The notes beneath the pieces are model-generated. The model made no database searches and was not told the origin of the DNA. It was given only the letters and a program-made list of their open reading frames with translations. From Forficula auricularia (taxonomy: Eukaryota; Arthropoda; Insecta; Dermaptera; Forficulidae), in NCBI GenBank assembly GCA_024734495.1, contig JALMQS010000102.1, positions 10,870,640 to 10,934,639 of the forward strand: a DNA stretch of 64,000 bases, written 5' to 3'. Shown here piece after piece: positions 1 through 10,261 of this stretch (position 1 is its first letter; each line of letters begins with the position of its first letter). Position numbers and translations under genes: made by a program.

Positions 1-2
1 CA

Positions 3-69
3 AAAGGACACAGTAATACTTCTGGAAATGATATAGCAGGCTATTTAGCCAAGAAGGCAGCATACTCAG
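3..69 (+). pseudogene. LINE ORF2 fragment, end of RNase H domain
   Basis: The reading frame starting at position 3 gives KGHSNTSGNDIAGYLAKK, which matches the end of the RNase H domain of I/R1/jockey-type non-LTR retrotransposons (the conserved GH-S-GN--A--LAK block). The frame runs to AAYS and is then broken by the LTR retrotransposon at 70-1088. Removing that insertion and one copy of its CTCAG duplication joins this frame to the one beginning at 1089. The upstream part of the element lies outside the window. It is a dead retroelement piece, not a host gene. Confidence 0.8.
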
Positions 70-233
70 TGAACAAGATTAATAACGTTAAATTAGGCTT
101 TATTAAGCATAATTCTACATCAATGATAAATTGATCATATATTTATAAACAACAACATAATATAAATAAACAATAGGAACAACTAGAATAACAACAATAT
201 TTTGAATTAACTTTACTATCTCATTCTTCCCCC

Positions 234-442
234 CTAAGTTTTTAAATGATAGTCATTGAGATAGGCAGATGGTTTTCGTATTCTGGAGCTGCGGCGAAGA
301 TTCAAACTTGATGGGTTATCTTGTTCGGGATCTGGGCTTACAGGATATTCTATGGATTCAAAAGGGGAATGAGATAGGGATGGTCGGGCATCTTCTAGGT
401 CGTTTTCAATTAAATGAGTTTGTAGAGGATCAAGATGTCTTA
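234..442 (-). pseudogene. Pol C-terminal tail of LTR retrotransposon
   Basis: The minus-strand frame ends in RRSSRIRKPSAYLNDYHLKT and a stop. Basic RRS-RIRKP-YL tails of this kind close the Pol polyproteins of many Ty3/gypsy elements after the integrase. The frame is cut at its N-terminal side by the MITE at 443-617, so any methionine upstream comes from MITE sequence. About 69 codons of retroelement origin remain. The stop is followed within a few bases by the polypurine tract and the LTR at 70-223. Confidence 0.6.
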
Positions 443-617
443 GGGCCGGTTGCATGACGCAAAGTAAATGCTAACCAAGGTAGATGGTAAATGGAGGGGC
501 TGGGATGGCCAATCAGATGACAGGAACATTCAGTGCCTGTCATCTGATTGGCCATCCCAGCCCCTCCATTTACCATCTACCATGGTTAGCATTTACTTTG
601 CGTCATGCAACCGGCCC
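443..617. mobile_element. PIF/Harbinger-like palindromic MITE
   Basis: A 175-bp near-perfect hairpin element. Its ends are GGGCCGGTTGCATGACGC and the reverse complement, and it is bracketed by TTA at 440-442 and 618-620. A 3-bp TWA duplication with GGGC-starting TIRs is the PIF/Harbinger signature. It sits inside the LTR retrotransposon, so it is younger than that insertion. Related copies are at 29111-29307 and 20062-20240. It has no coding capacity. Confidence 0.75.
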
Positions 618-681
618 TTAGAGACAGTTGTCTCGCGACCATCAGAAAGTCGAATATTTGCGTAATAAATTGAACAAGATT

Positions 682-958
682 CTTCTTTAAGTGCCATATC
701 AGGTCTCCCTGACGTTTTGGCTCCTCTCCACATATACTTGTGCTGAGTATGTTTAGCTGTTTTTACAGAGGTATACGGGACCTAGTTTTTAACGCCGGTT
801 CCGAACGGCTAGTTTGGAGAGGTTACTAGGCAATTATAATCTTGGTAGGTTGTCATTGCTTTTCAAGAGGAGACTGCAAATATCTGCCGAGACTCGGTCT
901 CGAACCTGCGTATTTCAGGCCAGCGGCGCAACACTATCCACTGACCCACAGTCGCCTC
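682..958 (-). mobile_element. tRNA-derived SINE (family SINE-A)
   Basis: On the minus strand it starts GAGGCGACTGTGGGTCAGTGG and has a B-box-like GGTTCGAGACC about 50 bases in, so it has a tRNA-related head with an internal pol III promoter. A ~200-bp body follows and it ends AAAGAAG. The 12-bp duplication TTGAACAAGATT lies at 670-681 and 959-970. The first copy is the edge of the LTR, showing the SINE inserted into the LTR. Three further loci of the same family occur in the window. Confidence 0.8.
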
Positions 959-1088
959 TTGAACAAGATTAATAACGATAAATTAGGCTTTATTAAGCAT
1001 AATTCTACATCAATGATAAACTGATCATATATTAACAACAAGATAATATAAATAAACAACAATATTTTGAATTAACTTTACTATCTCA

Positions 1089-1560
1089 CTCAGGTAAGCC
1101 ACTTCACGAAGGGACTTCTTGGAGTGATGTGTTTTCACATATGAAATCAAGGAGTCAACAGGACTGGGCTAACAATTGGGCTTATACGAGTCTTACTAGA
1201 GGTTCTGCACTCGCCAGACTTAAACCATTTCCATCAAATCCATGGTTTTCACCCATTCCTGATCTTTCCCGTAATGAAATAGTTACTTTTACTCGTCTCA
1301 GAATCAACCATACTTGCTGTGATGCTCACCTTTATAAGTTCTCAATTGCTCCATCTCCCATCTGTTCCTGTTGTCCAACCCAAGCAACCACACATCACCT
1401 CCTTTTTCAATGTCCCCTCAGAAATTCCCTCCGGAAAAAAATAATACAACCACATTTTAGAGATCCCCCTCCACGCATCGAACAAATTTTGAAAAATCCC
1501 ACGAAGAATTTAGTTAAAGTAGTGCATCAATTTTTCATCCGTGCTAATATCAAGATCTAA
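1089..1560 (+). pseudogene. LINE ORF2 C-terminal region (I/R1/jockey type)
   Basis: This continues the RNase H frame of 3-69 after the LTR insertion, reading GKPLHEGTSWSDVFSHMK and onward to a stop at 1558-1560. It contains TRLRINHTCCDAHLYKF followed by a Cys/His cluster (ICSCC...HHLLFQC), the post-RNase H zinc-knuckle-like segment of I- and R1-type LINEs. The frame is open for about 155 codons, so decay is light here. A T-rich tail with ATT repeats follows the stop. The clade is uncertain without a search. Confidence 0.75.
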
Positions 1561-2149
1561 AAAGAACTTTGTTATTATTATTATTTATTTTATTATTTTT
1601 TTTTATCTATTCCATATATAATTATAATTAGTCCAGTCAACGAATGGGTTATAGAAAACATTTTAGAGGAGAGAATTTTTTTTCTTATGGAATGTGTTTG
1701 GGCTAGTTAGGAGGTAAAAATACTAAAAGTCCCCAGTCCTAGCTACCGGGCTTAGGGATGGAAGGGGGGTGGAAATGTCCCGTTTTTTGTTTTTTTGCTT
1801 ATACCTATCTCAAAAACGGGGGGTCATGGGGAAAAAGTTACTCTTAGCAAAATAAAAGCTTATAATATTTACTACAAGATTGCTTCTATTTAATTTTTCT
1901 CTATTATGGTTTTTGAGATATTCGCCCGCGAATATCGTTTATGTATGAAATAAACAAAATTTCCTATATTTTTCGTCAAACTTTTGTCTCTATCACCTCA
2001 GCCTTTCGTTTTACAGTAAAAGTCCTCAGAAAAGATGTTGTAGAGCATTCAATTTCCTTTAAAATGATATATACATTTATGATTTTATTTTCAAATCGTC
2101 TGGAGTTATAGCAATTTAAAAATTTCTGGTCGATTTATACATTTTGTTA

Positions 2150-2700
2150 GAAAACCCCGCAATAGCCCAGTATATAGGGGGTTTTCAGCTTTTATTAATT
2201 GCAGGAAAATATTTTTTTTCTAGGATCGTTTGGTATGGTGTCGGTATGCCAAATCTAAGTTTCTGACCTCGAAAGTGTGGGGGACAACTTTTGGTGGCCG
2301 AAGAACTTCGAATTTTTCGGACTTTAACCCAAAAACTCGCACTTTTTTCGATTTTTTCCCATTTCGAAGATGATGGAGCACGTTTTCGACAAATACCATT
2401 CTATACATTTTTAAACTAGATTAAATTTGCTACAATTTAAACAAACTTGTATCTTAATTGGATAATGGTAACCCGTGCCGCAATTAGGCTGAAGTTTTGA
2501 AAAACTGCAATTTTTTGCAAAAAATCTCAGTTTTCCCTTGATAAAATTAAAAGCACTGATCTTAAAAACTTTATTTCTATCTCATTCTTTAGGAAATTTT
2601 ATTGACTTGTACGTTTACTTGGACCACTTTTTTGATAAAACTCTTAGATTTATAGATATCCAGAATTTTCCTGACTCGAAATGATCCATATAATACTCCT
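2150..2700 (+). repeat. Repeat family E, copy 1
   Basis: Matches 8745-9600 over several blocks, including GTATGGTGTCGGTATGCC, GGAGCACGTTTTCGACAAA and GATTTATAGATATCC. No coding potential is supported. The open frames over it are short and are not shared with the second copy. Confidence 0.6.
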
Positions 2701-3296
2701 ATAATATAAATAGCTTTGAGAGTAATTGAATTGAAATGAGTAAATGCAAAATTTATAATAAATAAACGGAACGAGATTGAAAAAAGTTTTCCATTAAATG
2801 GTGGATTTTGAGCGGATTTATCATATAATATTTTTCATCTTACATAAAAATAGGGCAAATTGATTTATACATTAAATTAAATTTTTAAAAGTTAAAAAAC
2901 AAAAGTGTTTCGTGATGAGGGTGTCTGGATTATATATAAATTTCCCTGACTAAATCGTTGGTCACATTTTTGAGCAATATTTTAAATTAAGTGGATATTC
3001 ATGATGCATTCCAAAATTCAAAAAAAGAGATAGTTGAAACTATCTTTTTTATTCAAAAATCTAGGTTTCGGTGGCATATTCGCTCCTTCTTCAAAACCCT
3101 GAATGCCTCATCAATATCCACTCAATTCACTTATCAGTCTCTCCAAAAACTACTTCAAACTTATTTTAAATTAATATTATGTCACCTGATTTTTAAATTT
3201 GTACGTACTTTTTTAAGAGTAACTAATACATTTTTAAGTTTAATAAAAATTAAATGAAACAATTTTAAATAGTACATTTTTAAAATGAATATAAGG

Positions 3297-3912
3297 CTTG
3301 TTTTTAACCGACTTCAAAAAAGGAGGAGGTTCTCTATTCGATTGAATTTTTTTTTTTTTTTTTTTTTTTTTTTNNNNNNNNNNNNNNNNNNNNNNNNNNN
3401 NNNNNNNNNNNNNNNNNNNNNNNNNNNNNNNNNNNNNNNNNNNNNNNNNNNNNNNNNNNNNNNNNNNNNNNNNNNNNNNNNNNNNNNNNNNNNNNNNNNN
3501 NNNNNNNNNNNNNNNNNNNNNNNNNNNNNNNNNNNNNNNNNNNNNNNNNNNNNNNNNNNNNNNNNNNNNNNNNNNNNNNNNNNNNNNNNNNNNNNNNNNN
3601 NNNNNNNNNNNNNNNNNNNNNNNNNNNNNNNNNNNNNNNNNNNNNNNNNNNNNNNNNNNNNNNNNNNNNNNNNNNNNNNNNNNNNNNNNNNNNNNNNNNN
3701 NNNNNNNNNNNNNNNNNNNNNNNNNNNNNNNNNNNNNNNNNNNNNNNNNNNNNNNNNNNNNNNNNNNNNNNNNAAAAAGTAATTTCGTGTTAATATTTCG
3801 TCGTTTAGTTGTAACTAAATAAGATAATAATTATTTTATACCTTTTAGTGTATTTTTATATTTGTTGCACTTAATTTTTTGAAGTCGGTTTTTATTTTTT
3901 TCTTAAAAATTT
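3297..3912 (+). repeat. Repeat family D, copy 1 (contains assembly gap)
   Basis: Begins TTTTTAACCGACTTC, AAAAAAGGAGGAGGTTCTC and a T-tract, and ends TTTTTTGAAGTCGGTTTTTA at about 3895. Between these, 3374-3773 is a run of 400 N. Other copies are at 18532-19505, 55772-56690 and 56836-57590. The inverted GAAGTCGG/CCGACTTC motifs within each copy make it a foldback element. Confidence 0.65.
3374..3773. other. Assembly gap, 400 N
   Basis: A run of N directly after a T-tract inside a family D repeat. The round size suggests an arbitrary placeholder length. Confidence 0.99.
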
Positions 3913-5373
3913 TTATATTTAATACTTATAATGCTTAAAAGCGACAAATAACAGGATATAACAAAAAAAGCGTTTTATGCAATTAATTTTCAAATTTACG
4001 GATTAAAATTAATAAAAAAGTCGAACTTTCCTTGTTTCTTTCATCTGATATGTATATCCCAAAATCTTTTTCAGTAATTTTAAGTAGGCACATCTTCACT
4101 TGTCGCTAATAAAGGAAAAATTACAGTGAATACAGGCTTAAATTTTTAAAATGGCGGCCCTTTCAATTTTTAATTCTTTATTTATCAATAATTGTTACTT
4201 TTTTAAATTATCTTATATATTTAATAAAATTTTAATAATTTATTTATAAACAAAATGACACCTTATTTTTGCAAGTTGGTTAATTATTAACCAAGTTTTG
4301 GTGGTTTTAGTTATGGTTAGTTATTCTTAAGTAAATGAAAAAAAAGATGGCGCTGGATTCCAAACACCGATTGTTTGAATTTTCATAATTAAGTTGAACA
4401 AATCGATGTAAGATGGCAGCATTGGGAAATGAATAAAGTTTAAATTCAAATATTCAAAATTCGATGATGGCCGATTTCATCTCATCCAATTAACTATGAC
4501 TAGCCTATAATAATGACAATAAAAAACACCATAACTCGATTAATTGTAAACCGATTTTCAAAATTAAGGTGTCATTTTATTCATAATAAAATGTTTAATG
4601 TTTTATTAAATATTTTATTCATAATAAAATGTTTAATATTTTATTAAATAAAAGGTAATTTGATAAAACTAACTAATGAGATATAAAGGATTGAATAATT
4701 GAGATGTAGCCATCATACTCAATTTTGAGATTCTATATTCACTATAATTTTTGACTACTTTATCTATAGCGAAGCATGGATTTTAAAAGGACTATAGATA
4801 AAGTCTAGCAACTATCCGCTGTAGTTTACTGCGATTTAAATTATATTCTCACGAAAACTTTCTTATGGCGTAGGGAGTTGGCGACCCCATTTTCCTGCAA
4901 TCCAATTGTAGCAAATTTAATCTAGTGTATAGAATGGTATTTGTCGAAAACGTGCTCCATCATGGTCGTTTTTGAAATATAAGCAAAAAAACAAAAAACG
5001 GGACATTCTACCCCCCTTTCCACCCCTAAGCCCGGTAGCTAGGACTGGGGACTTTTAGTATTTTTACCTCCTAACTAGCCCAAAGACATTCCATAAGAAA
5101 AAAAATTCTCTCCCCTAAAATGTTTTCTATACCCCCTTCTTGAGTGTTCGTTGACTGGACTAAATGTATATTTTATTAATTTTATAGGTCTTTTTGTTTT
5201 TTAAGTTTTATTGTTTTATTAATAATATTATTAATAAGTACGGAACCCTCGGAATGCCAGTTCCAATCGTTATTGGCCGCTTTTTGTAATTTATTTGATT
5301 ACATGCTAGACAAATAGACACATGACATCATGTTTTAATTATTTTGATTAGTTATGTCCATCGATTAAATCAT

Positions 5374-5644
5374 TAAAGTAGTTATAGGGAAATAAGGACT
5401 ATATTTTTTATGCAGATAATTTATATTTTATTGTCAACGTTTCGTCAACTTTGTTGACTGATTGATGTTGACTTGCCTTGATATGTTTACTAAGAAAGAA
5501 TAATTATAAAAATGAGAAATATGCAGGGAAGTTAACTATTTGAGCCCTGAAGGAGTCAACAAAGTTGATGAAACTTTGGCAATAAAATATAAATTATCTG
5601 CATAAAAAATATAGTCCTTATTTCCCTATAACAACTTTAATAAT
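5374..5644. repeat. PLE-end inverted pair 1
   Basis: The arm at 5377-5460 (AGTTATAGGGAAATAAGGAC ... CAACGTTTCGTCAAC) is repeated inverted at about 5548-5640. The facing inner edges carry CCTGAAGGAGTCAAC ... GTTGATGAAACTTTGG, the pattern seen at Penelope-like element termini. The spacer is ~90 bp. The two ends point at each other, as in eight or so other places in this window. Confidence 0.55.
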
Positions 5645-5740
5645 CAAATTTTAAGTTGAGCTTTTAATAATAAATCATGTGTCTTTAGCAGAAGAAGAAT
5701 TGAGCTAATTTTTTGTAGTATTATAATGAGCTAGTTAGAA

Positions 5741-5930
5741 ATCGGGTTAGGCTAGGTGGTAGCGTGTCAGCCTGCTAACCAAGAGGACCCGGGTTCGAAT
5801 CCGACTCGAGGCATCCGGCTAAAATCTGACCCCGTGGTAGAGACAAATTTATAAAAATATAATGAATAGTATCGTAAATTGGCTGATGGCTAGAAAGGCC
5901 GAAAAGCCAAAAATAATCTCTAGTTTTAGA
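5741..5930 (+). mobile_element. tRNA-derived SINE (family SINE-B)
   Basis: Begins GGGTTAGGCTAGGTGGTAGCG, an A-box-like region, followed by the perfect B box GGTTCGAATCC at about 5793-5803. The body ends near GAAAGGCCGAAAAGCC. A second copy, inverted and with a clear target duplication, lies at 34146-34304. The tRNA-like part does not fold into an obvious intact cloverleaf, so it is not called a tRNA gene. Confidence 0.7.
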
Positions 5931-6268
5931 TTACACTGTTCGACAAAAAATTTTCCCCTTAAACCTAACAATGTATTCCAGTAGAGGTTTACACCCTGAT
6001 TATCATGAAATTTCCCGAATTTTTACAACACGTCAAAGTTTTGAGATATTATCGGTCAAAATGACGAAAAAGGCCATTTTGACCTATTTTCAATACCCAT
6101 TAAATATTAAACAGCAATATTTGAAATCAAAATATTTTGTTGACGTAATATAAAACAGCTTCCTCTTTGATTTTCAAATTACCACTTGTTTTTTTAGCTC
6201 AATTAGAAATCGGGTTATAACTAAATAACTAAAACTACGTGATTATAAACGACTATAAACATAGATAA

Positions 6269-7062
6269 AAAATAGACCTTAAAATTAAAATTGAAAAAAA
6301 TAAACACACATTCGAAATTTATAGGAAAGATACATCTACAGATACCGTAATTCACAACATGGCTTGTCGACCAATGTCACATAAATTAGCAGCATTCCAT
6401 TCAATGATCCACCGTTTAAATAGTATCCCATTAAAGAAAGAGCATTTTTTAACAGAACTAGAGATAATTAAAGAAATAGCTATGAATAATGGTTATGAAA
6501 GCAATTTAATAGATCAAATATTAAAAGGTAAAATTCAAAAATCAAATTTAAATTTAATCTATTCACAAAATTCCCAAATTAAAGATCTGCAAAAACTAAT
6601 ATTACCATATTATGGAAAGATGTCCGAAAAAATAAAACATAAATTAAAATCTTTAGGGTACGCGACAATCTTTAGATCACCATATACATTAGGAAGTGAA
6701 TTAAGTTAAATTAAAGATAAAATTCCGGAAAATGAAAAATCTGGTGTATATAAATTGACATGCCAAGATTGCAATGCAACTTATATAGGAAAAACAGAAA
6801 GAAATTTATCCATTAGGATCAATGAACACAAGAGGGCCTACAAATTAATGCATTTGCAGAGCATTTAAATGCTAATAATCATAGTTTTCCATATCAATCC
6901 AAAATTAAATTGATCAAAGAAGTATATGACCCCTTAATTCTTTCTTTAAAAGAATCCATTGAAATTTTAAAATCCTTGGAAAAAAGCCCAATTGAATCTT
7001 TAAATGAAAAACTAGAAATTATCAATGACCCTTTTTTAAAAACATTCCATTCATTCAGGTAA
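6269..7062 (+). pseudogene. Penelope-like element Pol, C-terminal part with GIY-YIG endonuclease
   Basis: Penelope Pol couples a reverse transcriptase to a GIY-YIG endonuclease. The copy starts after the RT catalytic core: IDLKIKIEKNKHTFEIYRK at about 6272 matches the RT thumb, then comes the HKLAAFHSMIHRL block (about 6377). The GIY-YIG domain begins GVYKLTCQDCN ... TYIGKTERNLSIRINEH (about 6740-6830) and continues out of frame as AFAEHLNANNHSF (about 6852). There is an in-frame TAA at 6707-6709 and a frameshift near 6845; a second frame runs to TAA at 7060-7062. The copy is 5'-truncated, as is usual for PLEs. It is followed by a 3' region with a hammerhead at 7224-7258. Confidence 0.85.
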
Positions 7063-7215
7063 AACTATTTAGAAAAAGCCTAAACAAAAGAGTAACCCAG
7101 ATATTGCTCCATTTACATTCTAGTCTCCCAAGAGGAAACATGAGGAAAGGGACATTATATATTTTTCAAAATTTTCTATGTATAAATCTTAATTTGTAAC
7201 TAATTTGAAATATTT

Positions 7216-7262
7216 GTGATAGACTGATGATGAAAGCAATACCTTCGAAACTATAGTCTCTA
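7216..7262 (+). ncRNA. Hammerhead ribozyme in PLE 3' region
   Basis: CTGATGA (7224-7230), a stem II built from TGAAAG and CCTTC around a short loop, GAAA (7247-7250), then CTATAGTC (7251-7258), where CTATAG can form the very short stem III and GTC gives the cleavage triplet. Stem I can pair TAGA with TCTA. PLEs are known to carry minimal type I hammerheads in their terminal repeats. Stem II has mismatches in this copy, so activity may be reduced. Confidence 0.65.
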
Positions 7263-7689
7263 GAAATAATTAAAAATTATTTTATTTAAAAAACAGAAGA
7301 CTCTCATTTTATTTTTAACCTAAAATAGATAAAAACATATGGTCTTAGTTTTTTACTGATAACTCGGGTTCTAATTGAGCTACAAACAAGTGATAATTTG
7401 AAAATCAAAGAGGAAGCGGTTTTCTATTACGACAACAAAATATTTTGATTTCAAATATTGCTCATTAATATTTAATGGGACTTGAAAATAGGTCAAAATG
7501 GCCCTTTTCGTCATTTTGACCGATAATATCTCAAAACTCTGACGTGTAATAAAAATTCGGGAAATTGGATGATAATCAGTGTAGTTGGGAGATTAATTTA
7601 ACCTAATTTATCGCGCGGAGAATTTACCACTGCTCGAAGTCCCTAAAACCTTAGTAAATTGGATATTGGATTGTATCTAAGTTTCTGAG

Positions 7690-7830
7690 ATTGGCTCGTG
7701 ATCCCGGCTTCTTTTCCTTCTACTCTGTTCTTTTCACGATTGAGGGGCCAGCCCATACAGGCCTTTAGGGGATGGACCTTCTGGTGTATCTCCTACTCAC
7801 ATCAATATCATTAAAAAAAAATAAAATAAT
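7690..7830 (+). mobile_element. Jockey-like LINE 3' end fragment
   Basis: Matches the 3' untranslated end of the jockey-like LINE at 58300-58985 through TTCCTTCT, CACGATTGAGGGGCCAGCCC (compare CACGATGGAGGGTCAACCC) and AGGCCTTTAGGGG, and ends ATCATTAAAAAAAAAT. Only the 3' end is present, as expected for severe 5' truncation. Confidence 0.55.
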
Positions 7831-8350
7831 AACAATAAAAAAAATCTACTGGAATCCATTGGAACGCTTAAAGAGAGAAATTTTTGTTTAATTTTTGTCG
7901 AGCAGTGTTATCAATGTTCGCTTTAAAAAATGAATTATACTAGTTTAAATAAATGTTAATTGTATTTTATATTATTATTTTTTTAATGACAAGAATGCAT
8001 GTTTATATGATGAATCGTGTGATTATAAAATATAGATTAAAATAGTAATAATTAACAATATCAACACTGCGACCTGCACTGGTAAAGAAAGTGCGCATTT
8101 TCCCAAAGTACTTGATTTGTTTACTCTGCATGAAATTTCACACTAATCACTAATTTCTTTTCTATTTTAATCTTTCCTCAATCTTACAACCTTCATTTCA
8201 TTAAGTCTCGATCGATACAATCAATGATATTTCCGCAGGCCAATTATTACATTCAACCTCTTGCATATAGCCACCCGAAAGGGATCTTAATATTTATTAG
8301 AAAAAAATTACTTTATCATTGTTTTGATTCATATAACCAATGGTTTAGTT

Positions 8351-8563
8351 CAAGGGTCGGAAACCTTTTGAGACGGAAAAGCCAAAAGTTACAATTTACA
8401 AAATTTCCCAGTTTTTAAAGAGCCACTAACATATTTAATTCAATATTATGGTATTTGATTAGGATTAGGTATATATAAATTTGATTTTTGATTTAAAATA
8501 AAGCCGCACCTTCACATCGAAATAGCCGCATGTGGCTCGCGAGCCGTAGGTTGCCGACCCCTG
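8351..8563. mobile_element. hAT MITE with perfect 8-bp target duplication
   Basis: Ends are CAAGGGTCGGAAACC and GGTTGCCGACCCCTG, close to the CAGGGGTCGGCAACC ends common in hAT MITEs. GTTTAGTT occurs at 8343-8350 and 8564-8571. Subterminal TGTGGCTCGCGAGCC is also typical. 213 bp, non-coding. Confidence 0.85.
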
Positions 8564-8744
8564 GTTTAGTTGAACCGGCATGCGCGTAGTTAAGGGGGGA
8601 AGGGGGTTACTGCCCCCCTAAAAAATTCCTTCCCCCCCCCCCCCCCCTAGAAAAATCAATAACTATTTATGCTATGGGATTAATATTATTCTTAAAAAAT
8701 CAATACATATTGAAAAATGTAGATCTCAAAAAAAATTATCTTAC

Positions 8745-9600
8745 CATATAGCCCAGTAAATAGGGGATTTCAGCTTATATTATTTCAGGGTCGTTTGGTA
8801 TGGTGTGGGTATGCCAAATCTAAGTTTGCGCCCTCGAAAGTCTGTGGGACAACTTTTAGCGGCCGAAAAGCCTCGAAATTTTCGGACTTTTTCCAGTTTT
8901 TGGCTTATAACTCGAAAACAGTTCATATTTTATAAATAACTGTTCTATAGCAAATTAAAGAAGATAAATTTTCGCGTTGATTAAAAAAAAGAAATGCAAA
9001 ATTTGTTCAGTAGTTCGATTTTTAATTGGGGTCCAAAAATAGCTCTAGGTTCACTTTTGAATATCCCAAAAACTAGCACTTATTTCGATTTTTTCCCATT
9101 TTGACCATGAAGGAGCACGTTTTCGACAAAGACCATTCTATACATTTTTAAACTAGATTAAATTTGCTACAATTTAAACAAAGTTTTATCTTAATTGGAT
9201 AATGGTAACCTGTGCCGGAATGAGGTTGAATTTTGCAGTTTTTTGTGAAATCACAGTTTTTCCTTCATAAAATGAAAACCACTGATCTTAGAAACTTGAT
9301 TCCTATCTCATTGTCTAGGAAATTTTGTTGACTTGAACATTTACTTGAACCACTTTTTGTTGAAATTCTTAGATTTATAGATATCCAGCATTTTCCATGA
9401 TAGGAAATGATCCATTGCTTCAAAAAATCGTAGTTTTTCCTTCATAAAATGAAAACCACTCATCCTAGAAACTTTATTTCTATCTCATTCTCTAGGAAAT
9501 TTTATTTACTTGAACGTTTACTTGGACCACTTTTTTGATAAAACTCTTAGATTTATAGATATCCTACATTTTCCGGACATGATTTGATCCGAATCCTCAA
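8745..9600 (+). repeat. Repeat family E, copy 2
   Basis: Shares ordered blocks with 2150-2700: AGCCCAGTAxATAGGGG, GTATGGTGT-GGTATGCC, GAGCACGTTTTCGACAAA and TAATGGTAACC-GTGCCG. The last ~130-bp block (AAAATGAAAACCACT, ATCTCATTCTCTAGG, TTTATAGATATCC) occurs twice in tandem at about 9260-9400 and 9435-9570. No frame is supported. Just upstream, 8590-8650 is a G/C homopolymer-rich stretch. Confidence 0.6.
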
Positions 9601-10007
9601 AAGCGTTATGGTAAAATTCTGGTGGCAACTGAATTAAATTAATTTATTTTCTAGGCTTGAAAAAAATAATAATATTAATTCTTTTAGAAATATTCACACA
9701 CTTAATTAATTAAAAACATCTTTCCTGATAAATTTGAGCTTTCTTGATTTTCTTAGTTTGGAGAATTAAAATAATTTTAAATTTTCACTGCTCTCTTCCT
9801 TTTTGGGATCCCTATAAACACTGATGAATGATAGTGTAGCTCCATGATAAATTTCAACTTACTCTATTCTTAAAGATTTATTAATTTCAATTTATTTTTT
9901 GGTTCATGTATTTATTTCTTTAAGCATAATTTTTCTCCCTAATACATGAAAATAATAAAAAAAAAAAAATAGTTTGTCCACCACACGACTTTCACATTAG
10001 TTTCTCC

Positions 10008-10253
10008 CGAGGGGTGAATCGCAACCTAATATGCTGTACACCTACTTCCACTTGTACTTCCAAATATTTCCAAGTACTTCCAAATATTTCCAAGTAATTC
10101 TAAATATTTCCAAGCACTTCCAAATATTTCCAAGTACTTCCAAATATTTCCAAGTACTTTCAAATATTTTCAAGTACTTCCAAATATTTCCAAGCACTTC
10201 CAAAATACTTCCAAAGAGATGTAGACCTACTTCCAATCGCGGATCACCCCTCG
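10008..10253. mobile_element. Minisatellite-bearing hAT-like element, copy 1
   Basis: TIRs are CGAGGGGTGAATCGC and GCGGATCACCCCTCG. Subterminal GTACACCTACTTCCACTTG and its partner AGACCTACTTCCAATCG surround a minisatellite of the ~20-bp unit CAAATATTTCCAAGTACTTC, about eight units. The 8-bp duplication GTTTCTCC lies at 10000-10007 and 10254-10261. An 8-bp duplication and a G-rich CxAGGGG-type end fit hAT. The internal open frames on both strands only read the minisatellite. Confidence 0.85.
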
Positions 10254-10261
10254 GTTTCTCC

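Larger units (their letters stand above)
70..1088 (-). mobile_element. Degraded Ty3/gypsy-like LTR retrotransposon
   Basis: Two direct copies of a ~130-155 bp sequence flank the unit: 70-223, and 671-681 plus 959-1088 (this second copy is split by a SINE). In plus orientation both start TGAACAAGATT and end TATCTCA, so they have TG...CA LTR ends. The 5-bp duplication CTCAG at 65-69 and 1089-1093 brackets the element exactly. On the minus strand the internal part keeps a Pol C-terminus followed by a purine-rich tract (GGGGGGAAGAA, about 224-236) next to the LTR, as expected for the 3' LTR. Gag, protease, RT and integrase core are missing. The gypsy assignment rests on the Pol tail and the 5-bp duplication. 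Confidence 0.75.
1631..5160. mobile_element. 3.5-kb element with ~215-bp terminal inverted repeats
   Basis: The sequence from 1631 (GTCCAGTCAACGAA) to about 1850 is repeated inverted at about 4960-5160, ending TTCGTTGACTGGAC. The arms share a distinctive block that includes CCTAGCTACCGGGCTTAGGG. It is bracketed by TTA/TAA, consistent with a TA duplication. The interior carries repeat family E (about 2150-2700, with a short inverted partial copy at 4905-4965), a gapped family D copy and AT-rich sequence. No transposase frame is visible, but 400 N hide part of it. It is best described as a foldback or non-autonomous TIR element. Confidence 0.6.
5968..7592. repeat. ~230-bp inverted repeats flanking a PLE fragment
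   Basis: 5968-6215 is repeated inverted at about 7363-7592. Shared blocks include TTAGCTCAATTAGAAATCGG, AATATTTTGTTG, and GGTCAAAATGACGAAAAAGG. The PLE coding remnant and its ribozyme occupy the loop. Either a palindromic element was invaded by a PLE or the PLE end was captured during inverted duplication. The SINE-B copy lies just outside the left arm. Confidence 0.6.

Noticed and set aside
3285..3782. A 165-codon frame
   Set aside because: Most of it is the 400-N gap flanked by poly-T; there is no coding evidence.
5741..5820. tRNA gene
   Set aside because: The B box is perfect, but no full acceptor/anticodon pairing is visible and the unit continues into a SINE body with a second copy elsewhere.
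10008..10253. Regular repeats that could be mistaken for a CRISPR array
   Set aside because: The units are directly adjacent with no unique spacers, lie between TIRs with target duplications, and the genome is eukaryotic.
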